A stretch of DNA of 64,000 bases. It comes from Arcticibacter eurypsychrophilus (GTDB lineage Bacteria > Bacteroidota > Bacteroidia > Sphingobacteriales > Sphingobacteriaceae). A model generated the notes under the pieces. That model had not been told where the DNA came from. It ran no database searches and saw only the letters and a list, made by a program, of their open reading frames with translations. Below, piece after piece: positions 45,546 to 55,951 of the stretch (position 1 is the stretch's first letter; each line of letters starts with the position of its first letter). Made by a program: the position numbers and the translations under genes. The stretch lies in the NCBI RefSeq assembly GCF_001730525.1, contig NZ_MDFN01000008.1:85899-149898 (forward strand). Direction: 5' to 3'.

Positions 45546-48500
45546 ATGACTCTCCTTGATCAACTAAACAACTACCTTGCCTCACAATCAAATACTCAAT
45601 TAACAAAAGGGAAGAGAATTATTGCCAGATCAATAAAACCTTTAGCTATTGAAGAATTCGAGGAAGATTTGACTGTTCATGTTCCCAGCGAAACGACTGA
45701 TGACATTTACTCAGTTGAGGTTTCTATTGCAGAGAACTCTCCCGAATTAAATATATTTTGTGAATGTCCGGCATTCGAAAGCTATAATGATTGCAAGCAC
45801 TGCGTTGCTGCGGTTATTACAATCCGGGAAGATTTATTAAAACAAGTCTACCAAAAGACAAAGACTTTACCAATAAATCCAGAAAGGGATGAAGAAGGAT
45901 ATTTCCACTTTAAAATGGATGGTATTACTATCTATTCGCTATCTAAGCTTGCCAATAAACCTAGCCAAAGCGTCGTTAATAAGATCTTTTGGAAACTAGA
46001 ACCAGGGCCAAACAATCTTCCACACCAGCAATTCAGCTATCAGGAAAAGGCAAAAGTAAAACATGATATAGATATCGTATTTAATGGGGAAAATGAATTT
46101 AAAACCCATTGCTCCTGTAACGATAAGACTTATCCGCTGTGTATCCATGTAGTAAGCAGTTTTGTCTTTCTGGATGCACATTTCAGCAAGTTCTATTTTA
46201 ATCGTTTCAAACTCTTCACTAAGGAGAAAAATGAGATCTTGTCTGCTTATGGGCTCACATTAGATGACGAGGAAGCCAAGGATTTTCAATGGGACGTGAG
46301 CGATTGGGGTCAACTTACTTTAAGCAAAAAACCATCTTACCTTATTCCAGCAGGCAGTACTAAATTTATGGAAGATTTCAAAAACAGTGTTGTAAGCCAT
46401 TCTGATGTACCGCTTGATGCGATAAGACCCAGGATAACGGATCAGGGTTTGATTGATTACGAAATTGGGTATCTTTTCAATTTTACTTCACTAAAACATA
46501 TAGGGCTGGAATTGGAGACTCTATTTGTACGCGATAAAAAAAACAAACCTGATTTTAAAAAACTTTCCCTACACCAGGAAAGCAATCATGCCTTTCTACA
46601 ACCCCTTAGTGACAAGAATTATAGTAAACTACTGGAATTTAGTGATAAAAAAATAATTGAATGGTTAGCCCTAAATGGCATTAATTATATACAAGTATAT
46701 TCAAATCCATTGAATCATCTGATTGACAAAGTAAAATTAAAGAAGCATTACTTTGAGTTATTGGAAGATTTATGGCCAGAGTTATCAAACGAGCCATTTA
46801 TATACCAACTCAGCGAAGGCCGTTTCAGCAATAATAGTATTAGACCAGTAAAAGTTGGGAGCACAAGAGTGCAGCTGTTTTTTACGGCTATTGCAGATGA
46901 TCGGTTTATTACTATCCGGATACTTTTTAAACTCGATGGCAATGAAATAAATGGAATAGTTAGAAATGGAATTATTTTAGAATTTAATAACACTTTATAT
47001 CTGCCTGCCGGCGTGGATGACTTGCAGGTTTGGGATAAATTTAGTCATGGAATACTTAAATTTCCAATTGCTGACCGGCTTCAGGTAATCCGAAACCTGA
47101 TACTACCCTTACAGGCTAAGTATGATACACAGATCGATAATTCACTTAACTTTGAAACGGTCCGCTCTGAACCTATCCCACATTTACTGGTTAGCGAATT
47201 TGAAAATAAGTTCTTAGTGCTCAAGCCCCGTTTTCAATATGATGACCTTTTAATCGAATATGATGAGGGATTGGAATACATGCAGCATAAGGAAGGTGCA
47301 ATTCGAATTATACTTCGCAATAAACCCCAAGAAAAAAGGCTTTACGATTATTTGCGCACGTTACACCCTAAGTTTGCTACGCAACGCACTAACCTCTATT
47401 ATTATTTGCCATTTGATGAAGTAATGAAGGGCAATTGGTTTTTAAATATGATCCAACAGGTTCAGGAAGCAGGTTATCCTGTTTATGGCTTACAGGATTT
47501 AAAAACCTTTCGCTACAATACCAATATACCAACATTCGATATTAAAGCAGGGAATGAAATAGACTGGTTTGATCTGAAAATTGAAATCCTTTGGGGCGAT
47601 CAGCAGGTCCCTCTTAAGGATATTAGAAAAGCTATCCTGAATAAACAGGAAGCAATTTTGCTTGACGATGGTACTCTGGGTTTAATTCCTGATGAATGGC
47701 TGGACCAATATGGATTGATGCTTAAAATTGGCACAGAAAAGAATGGGCGGATGCAAATAAGCAAACTCCATTATAGTCTGTTGGATGACCTGGGTTCTAA
47801 ATTAAATAATGAGCAGATTGAATTAGAAATAGCAGAGAAAAAAAAGAAGCTCCTCACTTTCAATGGGGTTCAAACATATAAATCACCTTCTGCTGCAATA
47901 AATGCGCAATTAAGACCTTACCAAACTACTGGTTTCCAATGGTTACAAGCATTGGATGACTTAGGTTGGGGAGGCTGCTTGGCTGATGATATGGGTTTGG
48001 GTAAAACCTTACAAGCCATTACTTTTCTTCAATATCTAAAAGAAAAAAATATGGCGAGTACACAGTTGATTGTTTGTCCTACTTCTCTCATCTTTAATTG
48101 GGAGAACGAGTTAAACAAATTTTGTCCCTCACTCAAATACCATACCTATTATGGTAATTTGCGAAGTTTTGATGACGACCACTTTGAGCAATTCGATATC
48201 ATATTAACGACTTACGGAGTAGTTAGAATGGATGCAGCGCATTTTTCTACGTTTAACTGGCATTATATTATATTGGATGAAAGCCAGGCAATAAAGAACC
48301 CTGATGCTCAGGTTACAAAAGTATTGCAGTTACTAAAGGCTAAAAACCGAATAATACTCAGCGGAACACCTGTTCAAAATAATACGTATGATTTGTTTGC
48401 TCAATTTAATTTTATCAATCCCGGATTTTTAGGACAAAGAGAATTCTTTAAAAGAGAATTCGCGAATCCGATTGACAAGTTTGGCGACAAGCTTAAATCA

Positions 48501-49298
48501 GAACAACTAAGGAGAATGGTGCATCCTTTTATGCTACGCCGCACGAAAGAACAAGTAGCTACTGATCTACCTGATAAAACGGAAACCATACTTTGGTGCA
48601 GTATGAACAAAGCGCAACGCAGTCTGTATGATGAGTACAAAAATCACTACAGAAATATGCTGCTTAAAAAAATAAATGAGGAAGGGATGGGGAAATCTGG
48701 TATTTATGTGCTGGAAGGATTACTTCGTCTGCGTCAAATCTGCGATCATCCATCGTTAATAAAAACGGAGTCTGAAGTTACTCAGGAATCTGTCAAAACG
48801 GATGAACTGATGCGGGAGATACAGGAAAACTCTGGTGGACATAAATTGCTGGTATTTTCGCAGTTTACTGAAATGCTTCATATTATCAGTAAAGAACTAG
48901 ACCTTGCAGGGTTGCCTTACTGTTATCTGGATGGTAGCACCCCCGCAAATAAACGCAAAGATGAGGTCAACCGTTTTCAGGAGGACGATCAGATCAAGGT
49001 GTTCCTGATCTCTTTAAAGGCAGGAGGAGTTGGATTAAATCTAACAGCAGCCGATTATGTATACCTGGTTGATCCTTGGTGGAACCCTGCTACTGAACAA
49101 CAAGCAATTGATCGTACGCATCGTATAGGCCAAACCCGTAAGATCTTCGCTTATAAAATGATTTGTAAAGATACAGTTGAAGAAAAAATACTTCAACTGC
49201 AACAAAAAAAGAAGTCTTTAGCAGACGAATTGATTAATGCAGATAGCAGCTTTGTTAAGAAACTAACTAAGGAGGACATCGAATTTTTGTTTAGTTAG
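45546..49298 (+). CDS. SNF2-family DEAD/DEAH helicase with SWIM zinc fingers
   Basis: A 1250-residue Swi2/Snf2-type ATPase that translocates on duplex DNA. Two SWIM-like CxCx(n)CxH fingers lie at about residues 72-87 (CECPAF...CKHC) and 188-201 (CSCN...CIHV). A middle region of about 550 residues shows no motif I know. The motor occupies the C-terminal third: Walker A DDMGLGKTLQ near 816, Walker B-like DESQ near 909, motif III LSGTPVQNN, and the second RecA lobe (LVFSQF near 1110, GGVGLNLTAAD and the arginine-finger motif HRIGQ near 1195). Role in Bacteroidota is not established. It is transcribed alone, divergent from the DUF1080 gene. Confidence 0.93.
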   Translation: MTLLDQLNNYLASQSNTQLTKGKRIIARSIKPLAIEEFEEDLTVHVPSETTDDIYSVEVSIAENSPELNIFCECPAFESYNDCKHCVAAVITIREDLLKQVYQKTKTLPINPERDEEGYFHFKMDGITIYSLSKLANKPSQSVVNKIFWKLEPGPNNLPHQQFSYQEKAKVKHDIDIVFNGENEFKTHCSCNDKTYPLCIHVVSSFVFLDAHFSKFYFNRFKLFTKEKNEILSAYGLTLDDEEAKDFQWDVSDWGQLTLSKKPSYLIPAGSTKFMEDFKNSVVSHSDVPLDAIRPRITDQGLIDYEIGYLFNFTSLKHIGLELETLFVRDKKNKPDFKKLSLHQESNHAFLQPLSDKNYSKLLEFSDKKIIEWLALNGINYIQVYSNPLNHLIDKVKLKKHYFELLEDLWPELSNEPFIYQLSEGRFSNNSIRPVKVGSTRVQLFFTAIADDRFITIRILFKLDGNEINGIVRNGIILEFNNTLYLPAGVDDLQVWDKFSHGILKFPIADRLQVIRNLILPLQAKYDTQIDNSLNFETVRSEPIPHLLVSEFENKFLVLKPRFQYDDLLIEYDEGLEYMQHKEGAIRIILRNKPQEKRLYDYLRTLHPKFATQRTNLYYYLPFDEVMKGNWFLNMIQQVQEAGYPVYGLQDLKTFRYNTNIPTFDIKAGNEIDWFDLKIEILWGDQQVPLKDIRKAILNKQEAILLDDGTLGLIPDEWLDQYGLMLKIGTEKNGRMQISKLHYSLLDDLGSKLNNEQIELEIAEKKKKLLTFNGVQTYKSPSAAINAQLRPYQTTGFQWLQALDDLGWGGCLADDMGLGKTLQAITFLQYLKEKNMASTQLIVCPTSLIFNWENELNKFCPSLKYHTYYGNLRSFDDDHFEQFDIILTTYGVVRMDAAHFSTFNWHYIILDESQAIKNPDAQVTKVLQLLKAKNRIILSGTPVQNNTYDLFAQFNFINPGFLGQREFFKREFANPIDKFGDKLKSEQLRRMVHPFMLRRTKEQVATDLPDKTETILWCSMNKAQRSLYDEYKNHYRNMLLKKINEEGMGKSGIYVLEGLLRLRQICDHPSLIKTESEVTQESVKTDELMREIQENSGGHKLLVFSQFTEMLHIISKELDLAGLPYCYLDGSTPANKRKDEVNRFQEDDQIKVFLISLKAGGVGLNLTAADYVYLVDPWWNPATEQQAIDRTHRIGQTRKIFAYKMICKDTVEEKILQLQQKKKSLADELINADSSFVKKLTKEDIEFLFS

Positions 49299-49305
49299 TG
49301 CTTCT

Positions 49306-49482
49306 TTACCAGCCGATTCCATAATCTTCACCATGATTACTTGACCCTCCCCATAAACTATTGTGCTTCCAGTCAAAATAAATAGCATTAATGGTACCAC
49401 TGGTACGTTCAGCAAAACTCAATTTATATCCCATCTTTTTAATAAGTTTATTACGAACCATTTCGGGTGTATCGCTATTTAA
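49306..49482 (-). pseudogene. Remnant of a gamma-glutamyltransferase-like C-terminus
   Basis: On the minus strand a frame of 58 codons, opened by an in-frame stop (TGA at 49485-49483), reads ...DTPEMVRNKL and ends ERTSGTINAIYFDW...GGSSNHGEDYGIGW followed by TAA. The layout resembles the extreme C-terminus of gamma-glutamyltransferase family proteins. Nothing of the remaining protein is found upstream, where susD/DUF3823 genes follow, so it is a 3'-end fragment left by a rearrangement. The family call is from memory of the C-terminal pattern. Confidence 0.55.
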
Positions 49483-49654
49483 TCAGTTGGTATTGATGTT
49501 TGCAGCCTAAGCAGCTTTCTGTCCAGTCATTGATGATCTGCTTGCAATGAAGGTGATGGACATTGACCCCGATTTTGTTTACAGATAAACTGATTTAGAG
49601 ATATTCTTTCGTTTCAAAATTCTTTAAATTTCTCAATAAGCCCTTTTTAAACAC
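49483..49654. other. Intergenic stretch between the remnant and the second SusCD locus
   Basis: No intact gene. The plus-strand frame ending at about 49597 reads DDLLAMKVMDIDPDFVYR, faintly like a piece of an M56-type peptidase, which would fit a zone of gene decay, but it is too short to call. Confidence 0.3.
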
Positions 49655-49688
49655 AAAACGGACATGTAATTACTTACACATCCGTTTT
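49655..49688 (-). terminator. Terminator of the second SusCD operon
   Basis: AAAACGGACATGTAA and TTACACATCCGTTTT pair over 15 positions with two non-Watson-Crick pairs around a 4-base loop, with A/T runs at both ends. It lies 70 bp past the DUF3823 stop on the minus strand. Confidence 0.75.
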
Positions 49689-49759
49689 ATTTCTCTCCTT
49701 TAAAACCGGTTAATTAAACCTGCGACTTTTTAAGAAACTTATTCTTCTTTTTATAAATG

Positions 49760-50437
49760 CTATTTCAAACGTACCACGGGCGAATAAATTCCCTGGTCAG
49801 CGCCTTTAGTCCATACACAAACACGACCATAAAGTGCTTTAGCAGCCGAAACTGTGCTATTCCCGGTTAAATCAGCGGTAAAATTTACAGTACCCGTTGT
49901 GTTACTTGTAAAATTTTGACGCATTATATTTATTTCGTCATCCACGAATGATGTCGTACCCAGTAACAGCAGGATACGATCTATTTCTGCTGTAGGAACA
50001 ATTTTATTAATAGTAAAAGACGAAGTCATAGTATTATTAGCCAAGGCGATAGACGCGTTAGAAATTGTAAAAAAAGGAGTCACCGGGACGTCTATCTGTG
50101 TAGATCCCTTTACTTCAACATTTATAGTATCGCGATCATTCACCCACGGACCATTTCCATTTCTCGTAACCAGTTTGTAATGTCCGTCGAACAATTTTGC
50201 AGAGAATGTTCCCTCCTGCCCTACAAAGACTTCGATTGGGTCTCGCCTCTGGTATCCATCCTGATACAGTTGGATACGAACCCTTTCCCCTGTGCCACGC
50301 AGATTTAATGCTTCTCCCCCATAGACCACTCTTCCGGACAGAACAGACTCTGGTGCAGCATAATTATCCTTTCCACAACCCGAGATCAATATTAGAAGAG
50401 CGAATGAAAAAACGCTTGATAAAATATTTATTTTCAT
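49760..50437 (-). CDS. DUF3823 family lipoprotein of a SusCD locus
   Basis: A 225-residue lipoprotein (lipobox LISGC near 20) matching the DUF3823 family: an N-terminal carboxypeptidase-like beta domain (LSGRVVYGGEALNLRG, VRIQLYQDG, GTFSAKLFDGHYKLV) and a second beta domain to the end. These proteins follow susD genes and are thought to help in glycan binding at the surface. It lies 17 bp after the susD stop. No enzyme follows. Confidence 0.85.
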   Translation of the reverse strand: MKINILSSVFSFALLILISGCGKDNYAAPESVLSGRVVYGGEALNLRGTGERVRIQLYQDGYQRRDPIEVFVGQEGTFSAKLFDGHYKLVTRNGNGPWVNDRDTINVEVKGSTQIDVPVTPFFTISNASIALANNTMTSSFTINKIVPTAEIDRILLLLGTTSFVDDEINIMRQNFTSNTTGTVNFTADLTGNSTVSAAKALYGRVCVWTKGADQGIYSPVVRLK

Positions 50438-50454
50438 GTTAGTATCTTAAAAAA

Positions 50455-52299
50455 TTATTGATATGGATTTTTCACCAGCTTTGGATTGTTATTTAACCAA
50501 CCGTTATCAAGCTCACTATAATATTGTCTCAATTCAAACCTCAAAGGATTCGGATACATAAAACTCATGTCCTTTTCCTCAAAGAACCATTTTCCATTGT
50601 TAGGGTCACCCGCGGCAACAACACGGTAAGGCCATAATCCGCGACGTGTAGCCGTTTCGTTTGACTGGTTACCAGTCCAGATTTTATCAGCCAGGCGCCA
50701 ACGAAGCATATCCCAGTAACGGTGATCTTCAAACGCAAATTCTACTCGTTTTTCATGAACAATATTATCAAACGTAACGTTAATAAGAGGTTTTACTCCC
50801 GCTCGCGTACGGACTGCATTAATATTACTTAATGTTATAGCGTTAGCCCCTCCATTCAACTCTAGTGAAGCTTCGGCTGCAATCATATAAGCTTCGGCAA
50901 TACGGAACCGCGGCTCCCAGGTTTCAGATCCTCTACCGCCTGTACCAGCAGAAGGAGTTTCGTCCAAAAATTTACGAATCCCAAACCCCGTTTTATTTAC
51001 TAAGCGCAATGATGAATTAAATATCGGACCATTTGCTGAAGTAATAAGGTTTCCTTGTGCGTCTTTCGCGTTGGAACCTCCTTCTGTTTTCACCCACTTA
51101 CCGCCATGCACATTTAATTGTCCTGCCTGAAGCACAACCTCCGCACCTGTAAAAAATGATCCTGGATACATTACAGTTCCACCTAAACGAGGATCCCTTT
51201 CTTTAAAAAGTGCATCTGCTGTAGCATAAAATTTAGGCGAATTAATAGTTCCGACATCGAACTTACTTCCCTGTCCGGGAGTAGATGTGTTAATAGGTTC
51301 GTATTCTTCTACCAAATTGAGTAATACAGACAAGTAATTGCTTTCGTTGTCCTGTGCAAGAGTAGTAGGTAAATTATTCTTAGTAAAACCATGAGTTTGT
51401 CCGGGATAAATAAAATCACGTCCCCAAATTACCTCCGTATTATTATCCTTTACACTTATAGCTTCATAAAAGTTTCTTGCTTTATCTTCAGGTCTCTTAT
51501 CCTGCAAAACATAGGGGCTGTTGTTAATGACGTCCACTGCAGCATCCAGCGCTTTTTGGTAGTACCCGCTTGCTTTGCCTGCTTCAATTCCCACTTCTCT
51601 TCCCTGAGTTTGGAGTGGAGTAGCCATCAGGTTATTATATTTAGCCAGGGAAGCGGCATAAAGAGCAGCACGGGCCTCAAGCATCTTAGCAGTCCATTTG
51701 TTGGCCCGAGCCGAGTTCTTGTTTTTAGCCGCAGGCAACATATCAGCTATTGTGTGACATTCGCTAATAATATAGTCGTACATTTCTGCTTCAGTTGCTC
51801 GTGGTATCTGTAAAGGCGTAATATCTGTTCCTGGAACATATTCAAAAACGTCATCCCCTACAATAGGCATCCCTCCCAAACTACGACATGTATTAAAATA
51901 GTACCATGCACGTAGGAAGCGGGCTTCACCAAGCAACGGCGCTTTCTGTTCGTCACTTAGTACAGTCGTCTGTTTCAGCCCAAAAAGGAACTGATTGATA
52001 GCTCTAACCAGCGCGTAGTCATAAACTCTCCAACGATTCCGGTCCAATTCATTAACATTATCAAAATCATACCGTATGGCTTCATCAACTCTTGTAAAAT
52101 CATAAAGGTCGCCTTGTATGTGCTGGCCATAACCGATGCGCTCGTAAAAGTTTGCCAGAACAGAGTTGATCAATTTAGGATCACCGTACACCTGATCATT
52201 AGTCAGGATTTTATCGGGTGTCTGATCCAGAAAGTCTTTGCAGCTGCTTACGCATATTGACAATGCGAGCACAGCCGTGAAAAAATATCTTCTTTTCAT
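50455..52299 (-). CDS. SusD/RagB family lipoprotein (second locus)
   Basis: A 614-residue nutrient-binding lipoprotein; lipobox ICVSSC near residue 19, LDQTPDKILTNDQVYGDP near 25, the helical LLGEARFLRAWYYFNTCRSLGGMPI near 125, RIAEAYMIAAEASLELNG near 475 and the C-terminal VHEKRVEFAFEDHRYWDMLRWR. It follows susC by 4 bp. The substrate is unknown, since no glycoside hydrolase is encoded with it. Confidence 0.94.
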   Translation of the reverse strand: MKRRYFFTAVLALSICVSSCKDFLDQTPDKILTNDQVYGDPKLINSVLANFYERIGYGQHIQGDLYDFTRVDEAIRYDFDNVNELDRNRWRVYDYALVRAINQFLFGLKQTTVLSDEQKAPLLGEARFLRAWYYFNTCRSLGGMPIVGDDVFEYVPGTDITPLQIPRATEAEMYDYIISECHTIADMLPAAKNKNSARANKWTAKMLEARAALYAASLAKYNNLMATPLQTQGREVGIEAGKASGYYQKALDAAVDVINNSPYVLQDKRPEDKARNFYEAISVKDNNTEVIWGRDFIYPGQTHGFTKNNLPTTLAQDNESNYLSVLLNLVEEYEPINTSTPGQGSKFDVGTINSPKFYATADALFKERDPRLGGTVMYPGSFFTGAEVVLQAGQLNVHGGKWVKTEGGSNAKDAQGNLITSANGPIFNSSLRLVNKTGFGIRKFLDETPSAGTGGRGSETWEPRFRIAEAYMIAAEASLELNGGANAITLSNINAVRTRAGVKPLINVTFDNIVHEKRVEFAFEDHRYWDMLRWRLADKIWTGNQSNETATRRGLWPYRVVAAGDPNNGKWFFEEKDMSFMYPNPLRFELRQYYSELDNGWLNNNPKLVKNPYQ

Positions 52300-52303
52300 T
52301 TGT

Positions 52304-55300
52304 TTAAAATTTAAGATTTAAACCAAAATTATACATACGCATAGTAGGATAACCCAGGCCATTCTCATCCTGTTGTTCAGGATCTGCTCCCTCGACATTG
52401 GTTATAGCAAAAAGGTTTGTGCCCGCTACGTATACACGTACGCCAGAAATATTGACCTTACTTAATATTTTCTTTGGAATATTATACCCCAGTTCAAGAT
52501 TACGAAGCTTCATATAATTTACGTTGTGTTTCCAGAAGGTACTGCTCCAATAATTGCTATGCCCTGATCTGTTCAACATAGCCATAGGGTATGTACCCGG
52601 AATAATTTCACTGTTAGCGTCCCAGACATCAGATAAATGCCAAGCGTCATCCAGTACAGATTGTGGGGTGTTACCGTTATTTTGAAATGGAACCGCTTGC
52701 TCATGTCGCTGATTATAGGTTGATAACGATGATCCCGAGAAATCAAAAGCCAGATCAATATTTTTCCAGTTAAACGAAAAGTTTAAACCAAAGTTGAATA
52801 CAGGCGTTTGGTCCTGACGGAACGCTATAGGCCTCTCGTCCATTCCATTTATTATATTGTCACCATTCAAATCTTTATATTTAATATCCCCGGGGCGTAT
52901 TGTGCGATTACCTTCACGGTCATTGTCAATAGGATAGGTAGCTATTTCTTCCCAATTCTGAAACTGTCCATTTTCTTCCAGACCCCAGTTAATAAAGCCG
53001 AACCGATGATTGAGACTGTTTCTGTATACATCCCATGAGTTGCTCTTGCGGTTATCATACTGCTCCCAATCATAGATACGAGCATACGTAAAGCTTCCAC
53101 CAATGCTATAATTAAAATCATTAACTTTATCTGACCACCGTATAGACCCGTCTATACCTTTATGAAGATCTGAATTGAGATTTTCCCTCGGCAAAGTAAA
53201 TCCAAGTTCAGATGGTAGTAATACATCATACCTCGATGCCGGCAGGCCGGTACGTAGACGCCTAAAATAATCTAGTTGAGCGCTTAGTTTGTTATTAAGG
53301 AATGATACGTCAAATCCGACGTCCATGATCTTCGCTTTAATCCATGATAATGTGACCACCGGTAATCCCCGGGGAGCGGTACCCACAACATATACTCCGT
53401 CGATAACTGAGCCCCCTGAACCGTAATTGTATCCGGACATGTAATCAAATGCATTGTAATCGGGAGTATTATCGTCTCCAACTAATCCATAAGAACCACG
53501 CAATTTAAAATCGCTAACTATGTTTTTGATTTTATGGTCTTTCCAAAATTTTTCTTCCGAAATCCTCCACCCTACAGATGCTGATGGAAAGAAGCCCCAA
53601 CGATCGTTTGGCGGGAACTTCCAGGAACCATCATAGCGTCCAGATAATTCAAGTAAGTATTTATTTGCATAGTCGTAATTAACACGCCCCATCCAGCCAA
53701 TCCTCGCTTGTGGATTTGCGCCGTTATCGCTATAGCTTCTTATCTCTTTGAAATTTATCAAATTCATATTATTAGCAACAGGAGTACTAACCAGCTGATT
53801 ATTAGGATCACGACGCTGTATCGTCTCCATACCTGCAATAGCACTCAAGGAATGCCCGCCGAATTTTTTATCATAGGCCAACTGAACATTTGAAGTAATT
53901 TCTTCAACATAACCGTTAATACGCTCGCGATAAGGGTCATTCATCGTATAATCAACTGGATAAGTATCCGTTGCCGCGTCATAACGGTAAAGCTTATAGG
54001 TATATTCCTGGTTTTCCATCTGCCGATTTGCGAAGTAATATCCGCCCAGAACCTTTGCTTTCAATCCATCCATTATCTGATATTCCGCATTCGCCTGTAA
54101 TTGTAAGACACGGTAGGTGTCCGTCATTCTTCCCGAAAGATCGTAATTAAGGATTCCAAAGTTAGATTGTACATCATCACTGGATTTTTGTGGATACAAA
54201 GGATTATCATTGGCGTATGGTCCCTTTACCGGCGTGTTTCTCAAAGTGGCAAAACGCGGTAACCAATAGTCATCGCCACCCGGTACACCTGGATTTTCCC
54301 TCTTTTCAATACGGCCGTTCATACGGGCCCCGATCTTGAGACGATTGTTAACTTGCGTTTCAATATTCATCTGGGCGTTTGTCCGCTTAAAGCCACCATA
54401 ATTAACAATAGTTGCATCCTGATCAAGATTACCGACAGAAACATAATAAGTGGTTTTATCGGAACCACCTGTAATGTTTGCGTTTATATAACTTTGAGGA
54501 GCGGAGACCCATATATAGTCCAACCAATCAAAGCCCTGGTATCCTTTTTCAGTACCAGCCATCCATTTTTGATAATCGTCCTGACTATAAGAGCGTTGTC
54601 CACCTCTTAATGTCTCAGCCTGAACATAGTTTTTGACATAAGTTTTGGCATCGGCGGGATTAGTAAATTTAAAATTGTCTTGTCGTCCGTAGTAAGTGCT
54701 CACGGCAACTGTGCTCTGCGAATTTTTACTTCCTTTTTTGGTAGTAACAACAACCACTCCGTTTGCGGCACGTACACCGTAAATAGAAGCAGAAGCGTCT
54801 TTCAATACCGCAACAGATTCAATGTCATTAAAATCCAGGTTATTAAACTGTCCAGCATCCGACTGTATACCATCGATTACAAACAAGGGATCTCCCATAT
54901 TACGAATTCGAAGGTTTGCTGAGGAACCTGGTCTTCCGTCTGTCTGCCGGAAGTTTAAACCGGGAACCTTACCAACCAATGCTCCAGCCACCGTCGCAGA
55001 CGATGACCGTGAAATATCTTTAGATCCCAATGTCGAAATTGCTCCGGTCACAGTTACCTTTTTCTGTGATAAACCAAATCCGGTAACAACCACTTCCTGT
55101 AATGACTGCTCTTTTGCCTTCAGTGAGATTTTTATGGTATTAGAAGAACCGACATTTACATTTTGCGTGACGTAGCCAATGTAAGAGATCTCAAGTACTG
55201 AATTGTCATTTACAGTTAGCGAAAACTGGCCATTAATGTCTGTCACTATTCCATTTGTAGTGCCTTTCTCCTTGATAGTAGCTCCGATAACCGGCTGACC

Positions 55301-55456
55301 GGTCTCGTCCAGAACGGTACCTGTAATTCTTTTTGGTTGCTTAACCTCGCTGGACGATGATAAGTTATTTGATAGCCTGATGCCAGCATAAGCGTTACCC
55401 TGCATAATTAACAGGGAAGAGATAAATAAATAGGCAATAGGCTTGAGCATTCTCAT
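52304..55456 (-). CDS. SusC/RagA family TonB-dependent transporter (second locus)
   Basis: Outer-membrane importer of about 1050 residues. I prefer the start at 55456 (MRMLKPIAYLF...), which gives a clean signal peptide ending NAYAG and a purine-rich GAAGGAGAGG some 20 bases upstream; an in-frame ATG at 55636 would add 60 residues of unusual, basic sequence and cannot be excluded. Then come a carboxypeptidase-regulatory-like domain (RITGTVLDETGQPVIGATI), plug (LKDASASIYGVRAANGVVVVTTKKG) and barrel ending GLNLKF. It pairs with SusD (4-bp gap) and lies next to a decayed recombinase. Confidence 0.93.
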   Translation of the reverse strand: MRMLKPIAYLFISSLLIMQGNAYAGIRLSNNLSSSSEVKQPKRITGTVLDETGQPVIGATIKEKGTTNGIVTDINGQFSLTVNDNSVLEISYIGYVTQNVNVGSSNTIKISLKAKEQSLQEVVVTGFGLSQKKVTVTGAISTLGSKDISRSSSATVAGALVGKVPGLNFRQTDGRPGSSANLRIRNMGDPLFVIDGIQSDAGQFNNLDFNDIESVAVLKDASASIYGVRAANGVVVVTTKKGSKNSQSTVAVSTYYGRQDNFKFTNPADAKTYVKNYVQAETLRGGQRSYSQDDYQKWMAGTEKGYQGFDWLDYIWVSAPQSYINANITGGSDKTTYYVSVGNLDQDATIVNYGGFKRTNAQMNIETQVNNRLKIGARMNGRIEKRENPGVPGGDDYWLPRFATLRNTPVKGPYANDNPLYPQKSSDDVQSNFGILNYDLSGRMTDTYRVLQLQANAEYQIMDGLKAKVLGGYYFANRQMENQEYTYKLYRYDAATDTYPVDYTMNDPYRERINGYVEEITSNVQLAYDKKFGGHSLSAIAGMETIQRRDPNNQLVSTPVANNMNLINFKEIRSYSDNGANPQARIGWMGRVNYDYANKYLLELSGRYDGSWKFPPNDRWGFFPSASVGWRISEEKFWKDHKIKNIVSDFKLRGSYGLVGDDNTPDYNAFDYMSGYNYGSGGSVIDGVYVVGTAPRGLPVVTLSWIKAKIMDVGFDVSFLNNKLSAQLDYFRRLRTGLPASRYDVLLPSELGFTLPRENLNSDLHKGIDGSIRWSDKVNDFNYSIGGSFTYARIYDWEQYDNRKSNSWDVYRNSLNHRFGFINWGLEENGQFQNWEEIATYPIDNDREGNRTIRPGDIKYKDLNGDNIINGMDERPIAFRQDQTPVFNFGLNFSFNWKNIDLAFDFSGSSLSTYNQRHEQAVPFQNNGNTPQSVLDDAWHLSDVWDANSEIIPGTYPMAMLNRSGHSNYWSSTFWKHNVNYMKLRNLELGYNIPKKILSKVNISGVRVYVAGTNLFAITNVEGADPEQQDENGLGYPTMRMYNFGLNLKF

Positions 55457-55636
55457 GCCCCATTTTGATGTTAAGGCCTCTCCTTCTTTTTTCCCACTCA
55501 GTTCGTCATTTACACGTGTGCAGACAAACGTGCGGCAAGCTCTATTAGAATAAAACAGAAGAATAACCAATAACCTTCTAAAAGAAGACTGTTTGTTTAA
55601 AAGACCAAATCGATGGTCTTGTAGATTTCTTTTCAT

Positions 55637-55951
55637 ATAAACAGATTTTGGCTAATTGATAAATGAATGAACAATTAGGTTTTTTCATTTCTAGTCAAAG
55701 AAAACGATTTAGCATGAATTACGTGTCTCAGTTTCGTCTCAAAATCTCCTCAATTCGTCTCATCGAAATATAGTTTTGTTGAAGTTTATAAATCCAGTAG
55801 CTAGCTCAACTCTTTTAAACTTTTCATCAAATACGGGTTTGAAAACTTTATTACAGGTATTTTTAATCAGTTTTTTTGTGCTGGCAGATTGCATCGCTCA
55901 GCCCTATTCTTTAAGCGCTACGAAGTGGAGATGACTATCGTACTTTCCTAA
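55637..55951. other. Region between the second susC and the recombinase remnant
   Basis: About 315 bp of AT-rich DNA without an intact gene. It should hold the susC promoter, but I see no clear TANNTTTG element. In-frame stops separate it from the recombinase remnant that begins at 55952. Confidence 0.4.

Noticed and set aside
49508..49597. Plus-strand fragment reading DDLLAMKVMDIDPDFVYR, faintly like an M56 peptidase
   Set aside because: Only about 18 residues and no supporting context; could be chance.
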